From assembly GCA_002724505.1 (NCBI GenBank), contig PBOV01000165.1, positions 1-8,649 on the forward strand: 8,649 bases of DNA. Reading direction: 5' to 3'. Source of the DNA: Rhodospirillaceae bacterium (GTDB taxonomy: Bacteria; Pseudomonadota; Alphaproteobacteria; MPNO01; UBA2964). The translations under genes were made by a program, and so were the position numbers. How positions within the stretch are numbered: the stretch's first letter is position 1; each line of letters begins with the position of its first letter. Under the pieces are notes generated by a model. It had not been told where the DNA came from. It ran no database searches and saw only the letters and a list, made by a program, of their open reading frames with translations. This document shows positions 1 to 5,573 of the stretch, in pieces.

Positions 1-338
1 GAAGTTTGGGTATGGTTTGGGGAGATCCCCACCGGTTAAATTATGGCGCACGAGATATTGCACGATTCACGACATTAACTTCTTGGATGAGCCAATGGTC
101 ACTCGAATCACGCGCTCACGGACCCAATACCCTCGCTCGGACAAGCGTACCCGTTCTCAACCTTGAATTTACTGCCGACACAAACGCACTACCTAGCGAT
201 ATAGCCTTGTGGTCCGCAGCTGCAGGCGAAAGACAAGAATTTCACCGCATAATTGGGGCCACTCATTTTCTAATCAACCAGCCTGAAAAAAAATCTGAGG
301 TGGGAGAACTTATCGCAAATTGGGCCAAAAGAATCTAG
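1..338 (+). CDS. alpha/beta hydrolase, C-terminal part (5' end outside window)
   Basis: This is the last ~110 residues of a probable alpha/beta-hydrolase-fold enzyme; the frame is open to the left edge, so the true start lies outside the window. The visible part has the usual late-domain order. A beta strand reading VPVLNLEF is followed by an acidic turn (TAD, Asp codon 177-179), the likely catalytic acid. About 29 residues later comes GATHFLINQPE, whose His (codon 264-266) fits the catalytic histidine. The C-terminus ends in an amphipathic helix and a TAG stop. The nucleophile elbow is not visible, so esterase, lipase, haloalkane dehalogenase or C-C hydrolase activity cannot be told apart. 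The ATG at 12-14 and TTG at 6-8 are unlikely starts because a folded hydrolase needs about 150 more N-terminal residues. It is convergent with glyS, 59 bases away. The fold call is fairly firm; the substrate is unknown. Confidence 0.7.
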   Translation, partial: SLGMVWGDPHRLNYGARDIARFTTLTSWMSQWSLESRAHGPNTLARTSVPVLNLEFTADTNALPSDIALWSAAAGERQEFHRIIGATHFLINQPEKKSEVGELIANWAKRI

Positions 339-372
339 TCAAACCAAACGCCCAGCCGAGGAGTAAACTAGA
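334..372. repeat. inverted repeat between convergent genes, weak terminator candidate
   Basis: TCTAGT at 334-339 is exactly repeated inverted as ACTAGA at 367-372, a 6-bp stem around a 27-base loop. It lies between the convergent ends of the hydrolase and glyS and includes the hydrolase TAG stop. On the minus strand the second arm is followed by a short T-rich stretch (TTCTTTT); on the plus strand there is no T-tract. The stem is AT-rich and the loop long, so terminator function is only a guess. No stronger terminator is visible in this gap. Confidence 0.2.
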
Positions 373-397
373 AAACGCTAAAACTTTTCGGATCTTC

Positions 398-973
398 CTA
401 TCCATCAATACAAGAAAAATTTGCAACCTTGTTGAGACAAGTTTCTATTTCAGAAAGAAGTCTTAATCGATTTTCACGTATATCGGCCTCATCCGTATTC
501 ACCGTAACCCGCTCAAAGAAGTAGTCTACAGGCGCTCGCAAATTAGCCAAGTCACCGAGCATTTCATCAAACCTAGACATATCAGAAGTACCCGGGTTCG
601 ACTCTTTTAGCTGCACTAGGGACTCCCAAAGTTGGGTTTCTTCCTTTTGCTTGAACTTTTTCTCGTCAACCTGTCTAAGTCCATATTTTTTGTTGTCTCT
701 CTTCTCTTCTATCTGGACGATATTGCAGGCCCGCTTATAGGCACTCAAAAGATTGCCCCCATCCTCTGTTGAGAGAAAATCAGCTAAAGAATTTGATTTC
801 TGGACAAGCCTCAAGACATTGTCATCGCCTGAGCCAGCCACTGCTTCAACCAGATCGTGCCGTGTACCTTGTGTACGCAGATAAACTTTCAAGCGGTCAA
901 CAAAGAACTCTATAAGACCCTTTTTAGGATTATGAAAACCAAGTATCTCTTCGGTTTGATACTGTTCCAGCGC
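398..973 (-). CDS. glyS: glyS downstream segment: C-terminal anticodon-binding (DALR-like) domain
   Basis: This is the 191-codon in-frame continuation after the internal UAG. It holds the C-terminal helical anticodon-binding domain of GlyS. Family-like stretches are FFVDRLKVYLRTQGTRHDL, the YKRACNI motif, the RAPVDYFFERVTVN segment followed by LRLLSEIE, and the terminal NKVANFSCIDG just before TAG. Their preservation argues that the domain is, or was until very recently, under selection. Independent translation looks unlikely: there is no ATG near the junction. The first canonical-type start, a TTG at 890-892, lies inside the conserved helix and has no Shine-Dalgarno sequence at the right spacing. 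The segment would therefore be made by read-through or, if the UAG is an error, as part of normal GlyS. Confidence 0.75.
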   Translation of the reverse strand, partial: ALEQYQTEEILGFHNPKKGLIEFFVDRLKVYLRTQGTRHDLVEAVAGSGDDNVLRLVQKSNSLADFLSTEDGGNLLSAYKRACNIVQIEEKRDNKKYGLRQVDEKKFKQKEETQLWESLVQLKESNPGTSDMSRFDEMLGDLANLRAPVDYFFERVTVNTDEADIRENRLRLLSEIETCLNKVANFSCIDG

Positions 974-976
974 CTA
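974..976 (-). other. in-frame UAG inside glyS
   Basis: On the coding strand the context is GTT GAT TAG GCG CTG. The base after the stop is G, and the downstream bases do not match the CARYYA read-through context known from viral UAG recoding. No pyrrolysine-type or suppressor tRNA lies in the window (the only tRNA has anticodon CGG). Single-base changes that would restore a sense codon include CAG, AAG, GAG, TGG, TAC, TAT, TTG and TCG; the original residue cannot be inferred because this linker is variable. Confidence 0.85.
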
Positions 977-2464
977 ATCAACCAACCAAGAGAGTTGAAT
1001 GTTGATTTTGTTTTCTAGAATTACTCTGATAATTCCAAGCGCTGCACGTCTTAGCCCATAGGGGTCGCGCGACCCTGTCGGCCTTTCATTAATTCCGAAA
1101 AACCCAACCAACGTATCGAGCTTATCAGCTAACGAAACGGCAACGCTAATGGCCGAAGTTGGACACAAGTCATCGGGTCCTGCGGGCGCATAATGCTCCG
1201 CAATCGCGCGCGCAACATCTTCTTTTTCACCCTCCTCAAGCGCATAGTAATGTCCCATGATCCCCTGCAGGCCAGCAAACTCACCAACCATGCCCGTCAT
1301 TAAATCAGCTTTACAAAGATGTGCCGCACGCTCTGTTTGTTTTTTATCTGCATTAAGAATGTCGGCAACGCTGGAGGACAGGCCTTCAATTCGTTGGACC
1401 TTTTGCTCAAGATTGCCGAGCTTTTCATGAAAAACCATTTGAGAAAGTGTGGGCACTCGATTTTCTAACTTTTCTGTTCGATCCTGATCCCAGAAAAACT
1501 TTGCGTCAGCTAGCCTCGCCCGCAAAACGCGCTCGTTGCCGGCAACGATTACCTTTCCTCCGTCCGGTGCCTGCATGTTTGAAACCACTACAAAACGAGG
1601 CCCTAATTTTCCATCTCCGTCCACCACGGAAAAATATTTCTGGTGGCTCCGCATCGACGTCGTTAAAACTTCATCAGGGAGCTTCATGAATTCTGGATCA
1701 ATTTTGCCAATGAGGGGCACCGGCCATTCAACAAGTCCGGCGACTTCTTCTAGTAATCCGCTATCGCGTTTAAGAAAAAATCCATCAGCTTCCGCCAGAG
1801 CTGCTGCTTCTTCTTCGATAAGCTTGGTCCTTATCGCTCCATTCAGAACAACGTTTTTATCCCTAAGTGTCTTTTCATAATCATCGAAGAATCCAACCTC
1901 AAAAGGCTCAGCACCAAGGAACCGATGGCCAGTGGTTTCGCTACAGGATTGAATTTCACCTCCGATTTCAAATGGGAGCAACTCGCCATCAAGCACACAC
2001 ATCACACGCTCCAAGGGTCGAACCCATCGGAAACTTCCCCTTCCCCACCGCATAGATTTTTGCCAGTGGAGTTTATGAATAGCGTCTGGTAACAAAAATT
2101 TTAAAACCTCGTCGGTCTTCCGACCTTTGCGATCTATTACGGCAAACCAAAACTCCCCTTTTTCAGTATTCCGTTTTTCGCACTGATCCAGTGTCAAATC
2201 ATTACCACGCAAGAAACCTTGGACAGCCCTTTCGGGAGAATCAGTTCGTGGACCACGACGTTCTTCCGTCACGTCTGGCTGCGATTTGGGAATTCCGTCG
2301 ACCAGGATCACAAGACGACGCGGGGTGACAAAACCTTGTGCCTCTTTAAAGGACAAACTCATTTCCTTTAAACCGTCAACAATGTGTGTCTTAAGTTCTT
2401 CGGCTGCACGCTTCTGCATACGTGCGGGGATTTCTTCACAAAAAAGTTCTAAAAGGAGCTGCAT
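974..2464 (-). CDS. glyS: glyS upstream segment (496 residues if UAG is honoured)
   Basis: This is the product expected if translation stops at codon 497. It carries the beta-subunit body: an N-terminus MQLLLELFCEEIPARM typical of the family, TPRRL at about 47-51, SMRWG and FRWVRPL at about 137-151, and MRSHQKYF at 271-278. The HD-like region follows, with KADLMTGMVGEF at 385-396, LQGIMGHYYA at 399-408 and LADKLDTLVGFF at 445-456. The conserved PTGSRDP / LRRAALGIIR block is at 462-480. The segment ends SWLVD just after that block, in what is usually a variable linker. It lacks the entire C-terminal DALR-type anticodon-binding domain. From family knowledge I infer that such a protein would bind tRNA-Gly poorly, though it could still fold and pair with GlyQ. 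Confidence 0.8.
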   Translation of the reverse strand: MQLLLELFCEEIPARMQKRAAEELKTHIVDGLKEMSLSFKEAQGFVTPRRLVILVDGIPKSQPDVTEERRGPRTDSPERAVQGFLRGNDLTLDQCEKRNTEKGEFWFAVIDRKGRKTDEVLKFLLPDAIHKLHWQKSMRWGRGSFRWVRPLERVMCVLDGELLPFEIGGEIQSCSETTGHRFLGAEPFEVGFFDDYEKTLRDKNVVLNGAIRTKLIEEEAAALAEADGFFLKRDSGLLEEVAGLVEWPVPLIGKIDPEFMKLPDEVLTTSMRSHQKYFSVVDGDGKLGPRFVVVSNMQAPDGGKVIVAGNERVLRARLADAKFFWDQDRTEKLENRVPTLSQMVFHEKLGNLEQKVQRIEGLSSSVADILNADKKQTERAAHLCKADLMTGMVGEFAGLQGIMGHYYALEEGEKEDVARAIAEHYAPAGPDDLCPTSAISVAVSLADKLDTLVGFFGINERPTGSRDPYGLRRAALGIIRVILENKINIQLSWLVD

Positions 2465-2466
2465 TA

Positions 2467-3357
2467 TTATGCACCGTCCCCTTTTGCAGAACTACGACTT
2501 TGAATCCAAGTTTCGCAACAACCTTTTGCCAATGTCCGTACCCTAGCGATAAAGCTGGCGCGATCAGTGACACTTACGGCACCGCGCGCATCCAATAAAT
2601 TAAACAGATGGCTCGATTTGATGCATTGGTCGTAGGCAGGAAGCGGGAGATTCTTTTCGAGAAGCTTTGCACACTCCTGTTCTGCAAATTCGAACTGTGT
2701 CCGCAAAATATCAGTCGACGCATGCTCAAAATTATAAGCAGAGAATTCACATTCCGCTTGATGGAAGACTTCCCCATAGGTCACGCCCTGCCCATTAAAA
2801 TCTATGTCATAAACGTTTTCGACACCCTGAATATACATCGCAAGCCGCTCTAGGCCGTAGGTCAACTCGACGGCGACGGGGTTGCATTCAATGCCACCAA
2901 CCTGCTGGAAATATGTAAATTGCGTGACCTCCATACCGTCACACCAAACTTCCCAACCGAGACCGGCGGCACCCAACGTTGGACTTTCCCAGTCATCTTC
3001 GACGAAACGAATATCGTGTGTTAGCGGGTCAATTCCGAGAACTTTTAGACTTTGAAGATAAAGCTCTTGGCTATCCGCGGGAGACGGCTTGAGGATAACT
3101 TGATATTGGTAGTAGTGTTGTAACCGGTTTGGATTATCACCGTATCGTCCATCAGCAGGCCGCCGGGAGGGCTGCACATAAGCCGCCCGCCAAGGGTCCG
3201 GCCCCAACGCACGCAGCGTAGTTGCAGGGTGAAATGTTCCCGCACCGACCTCCATATCGTATGGCTGCAAAATTACGCAGCCCTGCTTACTCCAAAAGTC
3301 ATGGAGCCGCAGAATAAGATTTTGGAACGCGGTCTCCGGATTTCCCGGCTGTCCCAT
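2467..3357 (-). CDS. glyQ: glycine--tRNA ligase alpha subunit
   Basis: GlyQ is the catalytic class II subunit that activates glycine with ATP and, in complex with GlyS, charges tRNA-Gly in the cytoplasm. The 296-residue length is normal. Family landmarks are intact: [12 protein letters not shown] and [20 protein letters not shown] at the N-terminus, then [20 protein letters not shown] at about 61-80 (motif 2 region). These are followed by [13 protein letters not shown] at about 118-130, [20 protein letters not shown] at about 134-153, and [12 protein letters not shown] at about 164-175 (motif 3). The C-terminal helical part contains AKGCCETW. Start: ATG at 3355-3357, agreeing with family N-termini; no strong Shine-Dalgarno is seen (only GGGA about 13 bases upstream). 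It ends in TAA two bases before glyS, so the two subunits are co-translated from one message. A promoter candidate lies just upstream. Confidence 0.97.
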   Translation of the reverse strand: MGQPGNPETAFQNLILRLHDFWSKQGCVILQPYDMEVGAGTFHPATTLRALGPDPWRAAYVQPSRRPADGRYGDNPNRLQHYYQYQVILKPSPADSQELYLQSLKVLGIDPLTHDIRFVEDDWESPTLGAAGLGWEVWCDGMEVTQFTYFQQVGGIECNPVAVELTYGLERLAMYIQGVENVYDIDFNGQGVTYGEVFHQAECEFSAYNFEHASTDILRTQFEFAEQECAKLLEKNLPLPAYDQCIKSSHLFNLLDARGAVSVTDRASFIARVRTLAKGCCETWIQSRSSAKGDGA

Positions 3358-3389
3358 CTAAGCTATCAATCCCAATTATAAGAGCACGC

Positions 3390-3419
3390 AACATACGCGC
3401 GAGACAGCGAATGGGTCAA
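3390..3419 (-). promoter_or_regulatory. candidate glyQS promoter
   Basis: On the minus strand TTGACC (3414-3419, within CTTGACCC) is followed after 18 bases by TATGTT (3390-3395). This resembles the alphaproteobacterial sigma-70 pattern and the candidate upstream of the polyprenyl synthase (TTGACC, 16 bases, TATGCT). It predicts a leader of about 25 bases before glyQ. A separate perfect TATAAT lies closer to the gene (3375-3380, minus strand), but no reasonable -35 box sits 16-18 bases from it. The 99-base gap upstream of glyQ contains no other feature I can support. Confidence 0.4.
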
Positions 3420-3456
3420 GAAAACCTCGCATTTTTAAACAAATTCATAAATATAG

Positions 3457-3708
3457 TTAATCGGCACCAGCGGCATCATAAGGGCACCCCTCACGACCAC
3501 AATTTTGTACTACAGAAACAGGGACAAAAGTCGCGCAGTTGTGGCACTTTTCCATATTCTCAACATCATTATTACTTGACCTTACTTTCGCACTTTCATT
3601 TTTTCTACCGACACCCTGATTGCGCCGGCTAATAAACTTAAAACCATACCAAACTCCTCCAATAATAAGGGCTAAAACAATAAGTTTTCCTATGCTAAAA
3701 CCCAACAT
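3457..3708 (-). CDS. small single-pass membrane protein with C-terminal four-cysteine motif
   Basis: An 83-residue protein of unknown function. Residues about 5-26 form one hydrophobic segment (KLIVLALIIGGVWYGFKFI), followed by basic residues SRR and a polar linker to about residue 50. This suggests an N-terminal anchor with the C-terminus in the cytoplasm by the positive-inside rule. The tail carries C55-x2-C58 and C70-x4-C75 (KCHNC ... NCGREGCPY), a likely small zinc ribbon or knuckle. I recall similar anchor-plus-Cys4 proteins next to sppA and glyQ in alphaproteobacteria, which supports a real gene. Start: ATG 3706-3708 with a strong Shine-Dalgarno (six G) four bases upstream. It is nine bases downstream of sppA, so probably translationally coupled to it. 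Stop is TAA. Coding status is well supported by the anchor, Cys pattern and ribosome-binding site; the function is not known. Confidence 0.8.
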   Translation of the reverse strand: MLGFSIGKLIVLALIIGGVWYGFKFISRRNQGVGRKNESAKVRSSNNDVENMEKCHNCATFVPVSVVQNCGREGCPYDAAGAD

Positions 3709-3712
3709 GGTG

Positions 3713-3720
3713 CCCCCCTA
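3713..3720 (-). promoter_or_regulatory. ribosome binding site overlapping the sppA stop codon
   Basis: On the minus strand the sequence is TAGGGGGGCACC then ATG. The six-G run at 3713-3718 shares its first base with the last G of the sppA TAG stop (3718-3720). This couples translation of the small cysteine protein to sppA and fixes its start at 3708. Confidence 0.55.
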
Positions 3721-4614
3721 CATCCCGAACCGTTTCCAGGAAGCCCATTCTTCAATCACAGAAAAAACTGATAGCGCCTTTTGACGACTCCGCTCCTCAT
3801 GGCTACTAAGCAATCTCTTAAAAGGGTTACTTTTTCCTGAAAACACTCGAAATTTTACGCGATCACCATGCACCGCGCGCATCGTTGGCTTCAAATCACC
3901 TAGTCCATCAACTAGACCAAGTTCCCGCGCCTGTTTTCCGGTCCAAATATCACCCTCGAAGAGATCATCTGAATCTGGCCCCTTAATTTTTTTGCCTCGG
4001 CGCTCCAAGACCATCTGTTTAAAACTCTCATGAATATCCAACTGGATCGCTTTAAGCCGCTTTATGTCTTCTGGTTCCTCAAGTTTGAATGGGTCAAGCA
4101 TCCCTTTACGTTTGCCTATAGCATGCACCCTTCGCTCAATACCGAGACGTTCTATAGCCTCCACAAATCCAAACCCCGACGAGATTACGCCGATGGAGCC
4201 AATTATTGAATTGGCATCGGCAAATATTTCATCCGCAGCACACGCAAGCCAGTAGCCACCTGATGCGGCTACATCCTCAGTAAATGCTACAACTGGGATA
4301 TCTTTCTCATCACCTAATTCGCGTATTCGGCGGGCGATCTGTGCAGATTGTACCGGCGCACCCCCCGGTGAATTGATAATCAACGCAACTGTTTTGACAC
4401 GTTTTGCAGAAAATGCCCGCTCTATTGATTTCTCAAGATTATCAAGTGTCAGGCCAGAACGGCCTGGTCCTAACTGCCCGATTACTCCAGACAACTTTAA
4501 GACAGAGACAACAGGGCTGGGATCACTGAAATAGCTCAACGGAATTCGTGATATCCACCTGGACACGAATTCTTTAATTTTACTTACATCCATAAAAAAA
4601 TCATAAGCGCTCAA
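3718..4614 (-). CDS. sppA: S49 family serine peptidase (SppA/SohB type)
   Basis: A serine-lysine dyad protease of the ClpP/crotonase-like fold; SppA enzymes degrade cleaved signal peptides at the inner membrane. In the 298-residue version, LKLSGVIG at 39-46 is the first core strand, NSPGGAPVQSAQ at 81-92 the oxyanion-loop region, and EDVAASGGYWLACAAD at 113-128 carries the nucleophile Ser118. GSIGVI is at 139-144. GKRKGMLDPF at 167-176 contains Lys170, which aligns by eye with the general base of Bacillus SppA (GPYKDIMSP). This is the short single-domain form, not the duplicated E. coli form. No clear membrane segment or signal peptide is visible. The start is uncertain: the frame opens at TTG 4612-4614, and an ATG at 4591-4593 would give 291 residues; neither has a good Shine-Dalgarno. 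Stop is TAG. It lies 19 bases after the methyltransferase stop, so probably the same operon. Family call is secure. Confidence 0.9.
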   Translation of the reverse strand: MSAYDFFMDVSKIKEFVSRWISRIPLSYFSDPSPVVSVLKLSGVIGQLGPGRSGLTLDNLEKSIERAFSAKRVKTVALIINSPGGAPVQSAQIARRIRELGDEKDIPVVAFTEDVAASGGYWLACAADEIFADANSIIGSIGVISSGFGFVEAIERLGIERRVHAIGKRKGMLDPFKLEEPEDIKRLKAIQLDIHESFKQMVLERRGKKIKGPDSDDLFEGDIWTGKQARELGLVDGLGDLKPTMRAVHGDRVKFRVFSGKSNPFKRLLSSHEERSRQKALSVFSVIEEWASWKRFGM

Positions 4615-4633
4615 CCACTCTATGCCAAGTGCC

Positions 4634-5401
4634 TCAAATTTCTATTGCCGCTCCATTTAAGACTCTAGTCGCCGCGTCACGATAGGTACCATCAGCATTA
4701 TGGATTGATAAACCAGGAAGTATTCGAGTTGGACTCCGGGTCCCTTTTCGCAGCTGAATAATAACTCGTTTGGCCTCCTCCCCCTGATGAGGCCAAAGCG
4801 GCAAAATACTTACCCCGCCGAAGTTTAAAGGTAAAATTTTGATCAATTCAGTCAAACGATCCGCCCGATGGACAACGGTCAAATACCCTTTATGAACTAA
4901 AGCATCATGCCCAATTTTCAACCAACGCTGAAGATCTGCATTAGTTTCTTTAGTCGCAAGCGCCCGACCCGGATTGGGTGAGACGTGATTAGTGTTTTCC
5001 GACAGAAATGGTGGGTTCATCATCACATGATCAAAGGCAGCCTCAAAATTTTTGGGTAAGGGTTCAGCGACGTCTCCAATTACGGCATCAACATTTTTGC
5101 CCGCACCATTAAGAAGAATATTCTCCCTAGCCAACGCAATTGCCGAAGAATTTATGTCCATGCCCAAAATCTTTAAATCAGTAATGCGGTGGGATAGACA
5201 TAACGCCGCACCCCCAGTGCCTATGCCTAATTCGAGAACCGATTGCCCAGATTTTGCTGGAACTGATGCTGCCAAAAACACAGTATCAATTGCCGCACGA
5301 AAACCATCCCTTGGTTGCCGCAGCCGCACGCTACCGCCGAGCAGCGTATCTTCAGTTTCTGTATTTACCGTTATCTGAGACAATTTGTTTTGGTTCTCCA
5401 C
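4634..5401 (-). CDS. TrmN6-like N6-adenine methyltransferase
   Basis: A 255-residue SAM-dependent methyltransferase of the Rossmann class. EDTLLGGSVRLRQPRDGFRA at about 17-36 is the typical N-terminus of the COG4123 / TrmN6 group. VLELGIGTGG at 55-64 is the SAM-binding motif I, and GMDIN at 80-84 carries the acidic residue that holds the ribose. MMNPPF at 127-132 is the NPPF active-site motif of N6-adenine (and N5-glutamine) methyltransferases. The family member YfiC/TrmN6 of E. coli methylates A37 of tRNA1-Val. Whether this protein has the same target is inference, since relatives could modify rRNA or another tRNA, so no symbol is given. Start: GTG at 5399-5401. AGGAG sits about 24 bases upstream, too far to be ideal, and the frame is open for some codons further upstream without ATG, GTG or TTG. 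Stop is TGA. It is probably the first gene of the leftward operon. Confidence 0.85.
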   Translation of the reverse strand: MENQNKLSQITVNTETEDTLLGGSVRLRQPRDGFRAAIDTVFLAASVPAKSGQSVLELGIGTGGAALCLSHRITDLKILGMDINSSAIALARENILLNGAGKNVDAVIGDVAEPLPKNFEAAFDHVMMNPPFLSENTNHVSPNPGRALATKETNADLQRWLKIGHDALVHKGYLTVVHRADRLTELIKILPLNFGGVSILPLWPHQGEEAKRVIIQLRKGTRSPTRILPGLSIHNADGTYRDAATRVLNGAAIEI

Positions 5402-5450
5402 CTTAATAAAATATCTATGGGTCAGCTCCTCATATCCAATAACGTCTTCT

Positions 5451-5460
5451 CATTATAACA
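5451..5460 (-). promoter_or_regulatory. extended -10 element, leftward operon promoter candidate
   Basis: On the minus strand the sequence is TGTTATAATG, a perfect TATAAT (5452-5457) preceded by TGT, which makes an extended -10. The -35 position 17 bases upstream (TAGTCG) is poor, which an extended -10 can compensate for. It would start transcription about 45 bases before the methyltransferase GTG. Confidence 0.5.
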
Positions 5461-5481
5461 TCCACTTTTGGGTGCGACTAA

Positions 5482-5491
5482 TTGACGTCAA
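5482..5491. repeat. perfect 10-bp palindrome TTGACGTCAA in the divergent promoter region
   Basis: TTGACGTCAA is its own reverse complement. It sits between the two divergent promoter candidates, about 13 bases upstream of the rightward -35 and about 24 bases upstream of the leftward extended -10. The position suits a dimeric regulator, but chance occurrence of a 10-base palindrome is quite possible and no regulator is known to me for it here. The rest of the 5402-5573 gap shows only the two promoter candidates. Confidence 0.3.
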
Positions 5492-5504
5492 CTCATTAGA
5501 TTGC

Positions 5505-5532
5505 TTGACCCCAAAACCGGTTGTTCTATGCT
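5505..5532 (+). promoter_or_regulatory. promoter candidate for the polyprenyl diphosphate synthase gene
   Basis: TTGACC (5505-5510, preceded by C as in the alphaproteobacterial CTTGAC box) is followed after 16 bases by TATGCT (5527-5532). The predicted start lies about 35 bases before the ATG at 5574. The ribosome-binding site between them is weak (AAGAGAA). Confidence 0.5.
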
Positions 5533-5573
5533 CGCGATCAAGCCTCTCCGGATCAAGGTTATAAGAGAATACG

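Larger units (their letters stand above)
398..2464 (-). pseudogene. glyS: glyS, glycyl-tRNA synthetase beta subunit, interrupted by one in-frame UAG
   Basis: Taken as one reading frame, the locus is 689 codons including the terminal TAG at 398-400, which is the usual GlyS length (about 690 residues). GlyS is the tRNA-binding subunit of the bacterial alpha2beta2 glycyl-tRNA synthetase; it is cytoplasmic and works with GlyQ. Codon 497 is TAG (974-976, minus strand). The frame is unchanged across it: the next codons read ALEQYQTEEILGFHNPKK and run into the conserved FFVDRLKVYLR segment. No indel is needed, unlike a frameshift pseudogene. Start: ATG at 2462-2464, two bases after the glyQ TAA, with AAAGGGGA about 12 bases upstream, so it is translationally coupled to glyQ. 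Whether this is a true pseudogene, a read-through gene or a base-call error cannot be decided here. Because the product is normally essential and the distal part is well conserved, I doubt the gene is dead. Identity is very secure; functional status is open. Confidence 0.85.

Noticed and set aside
6..14. TTG at 6 or ATG at 12 as the start of the first gene
   Set aside because: The product would be only the last third of an alpha/beta hydrolase; the open frame reaches the window edge, so a truncated view of a longer gene is more likely.
398..2464. Genome-wide reassignment of UAG to a sense codon as the explanation for the glyS stop
   Set aside because: UAG is the natural terminator of the hydrolase (336-338), sppA (3718-3720) and glyS itself (398-400), each at the expected family C-terminus or tightly followed by a new gene start.
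398..2464. Frameshift in glyS
   Set aside because: The two segments are exactly in phase (start-to-start distance 1572 bases, divisible by three) and the intervening codons are sensible GlyS sequence, so a point substitution rather than an indel is indicated.
1447..2546. Several plus-strand open frames of 62-114 codons opposite glyS and glyQ
   Set aside because: They lie antisense to strongly conserved genes, have low-complexity Ser/Arg-rich translations and no ribosome-binding sites; they are shadows of the real genes.
3375..3380. Perfect TATAAT on the minus strand upstream of glyQ as the main promoter
   Set aside because: No acceptable -35 hexamer lies 16-18 bases upstream and there is no TG extension; the TTGACC/TATGTT pair just upstream is a better whole promoter, though the two could both be used.
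4450..4466. Perfect hairpin CAGGCC-AGAAC-GGCCTG
   Set aside because: It lies wholly inside the sppA reading frame (encoding part of GPGRSGL), has no T-tract on either strand, and needs no explanation beyond coding sequence.
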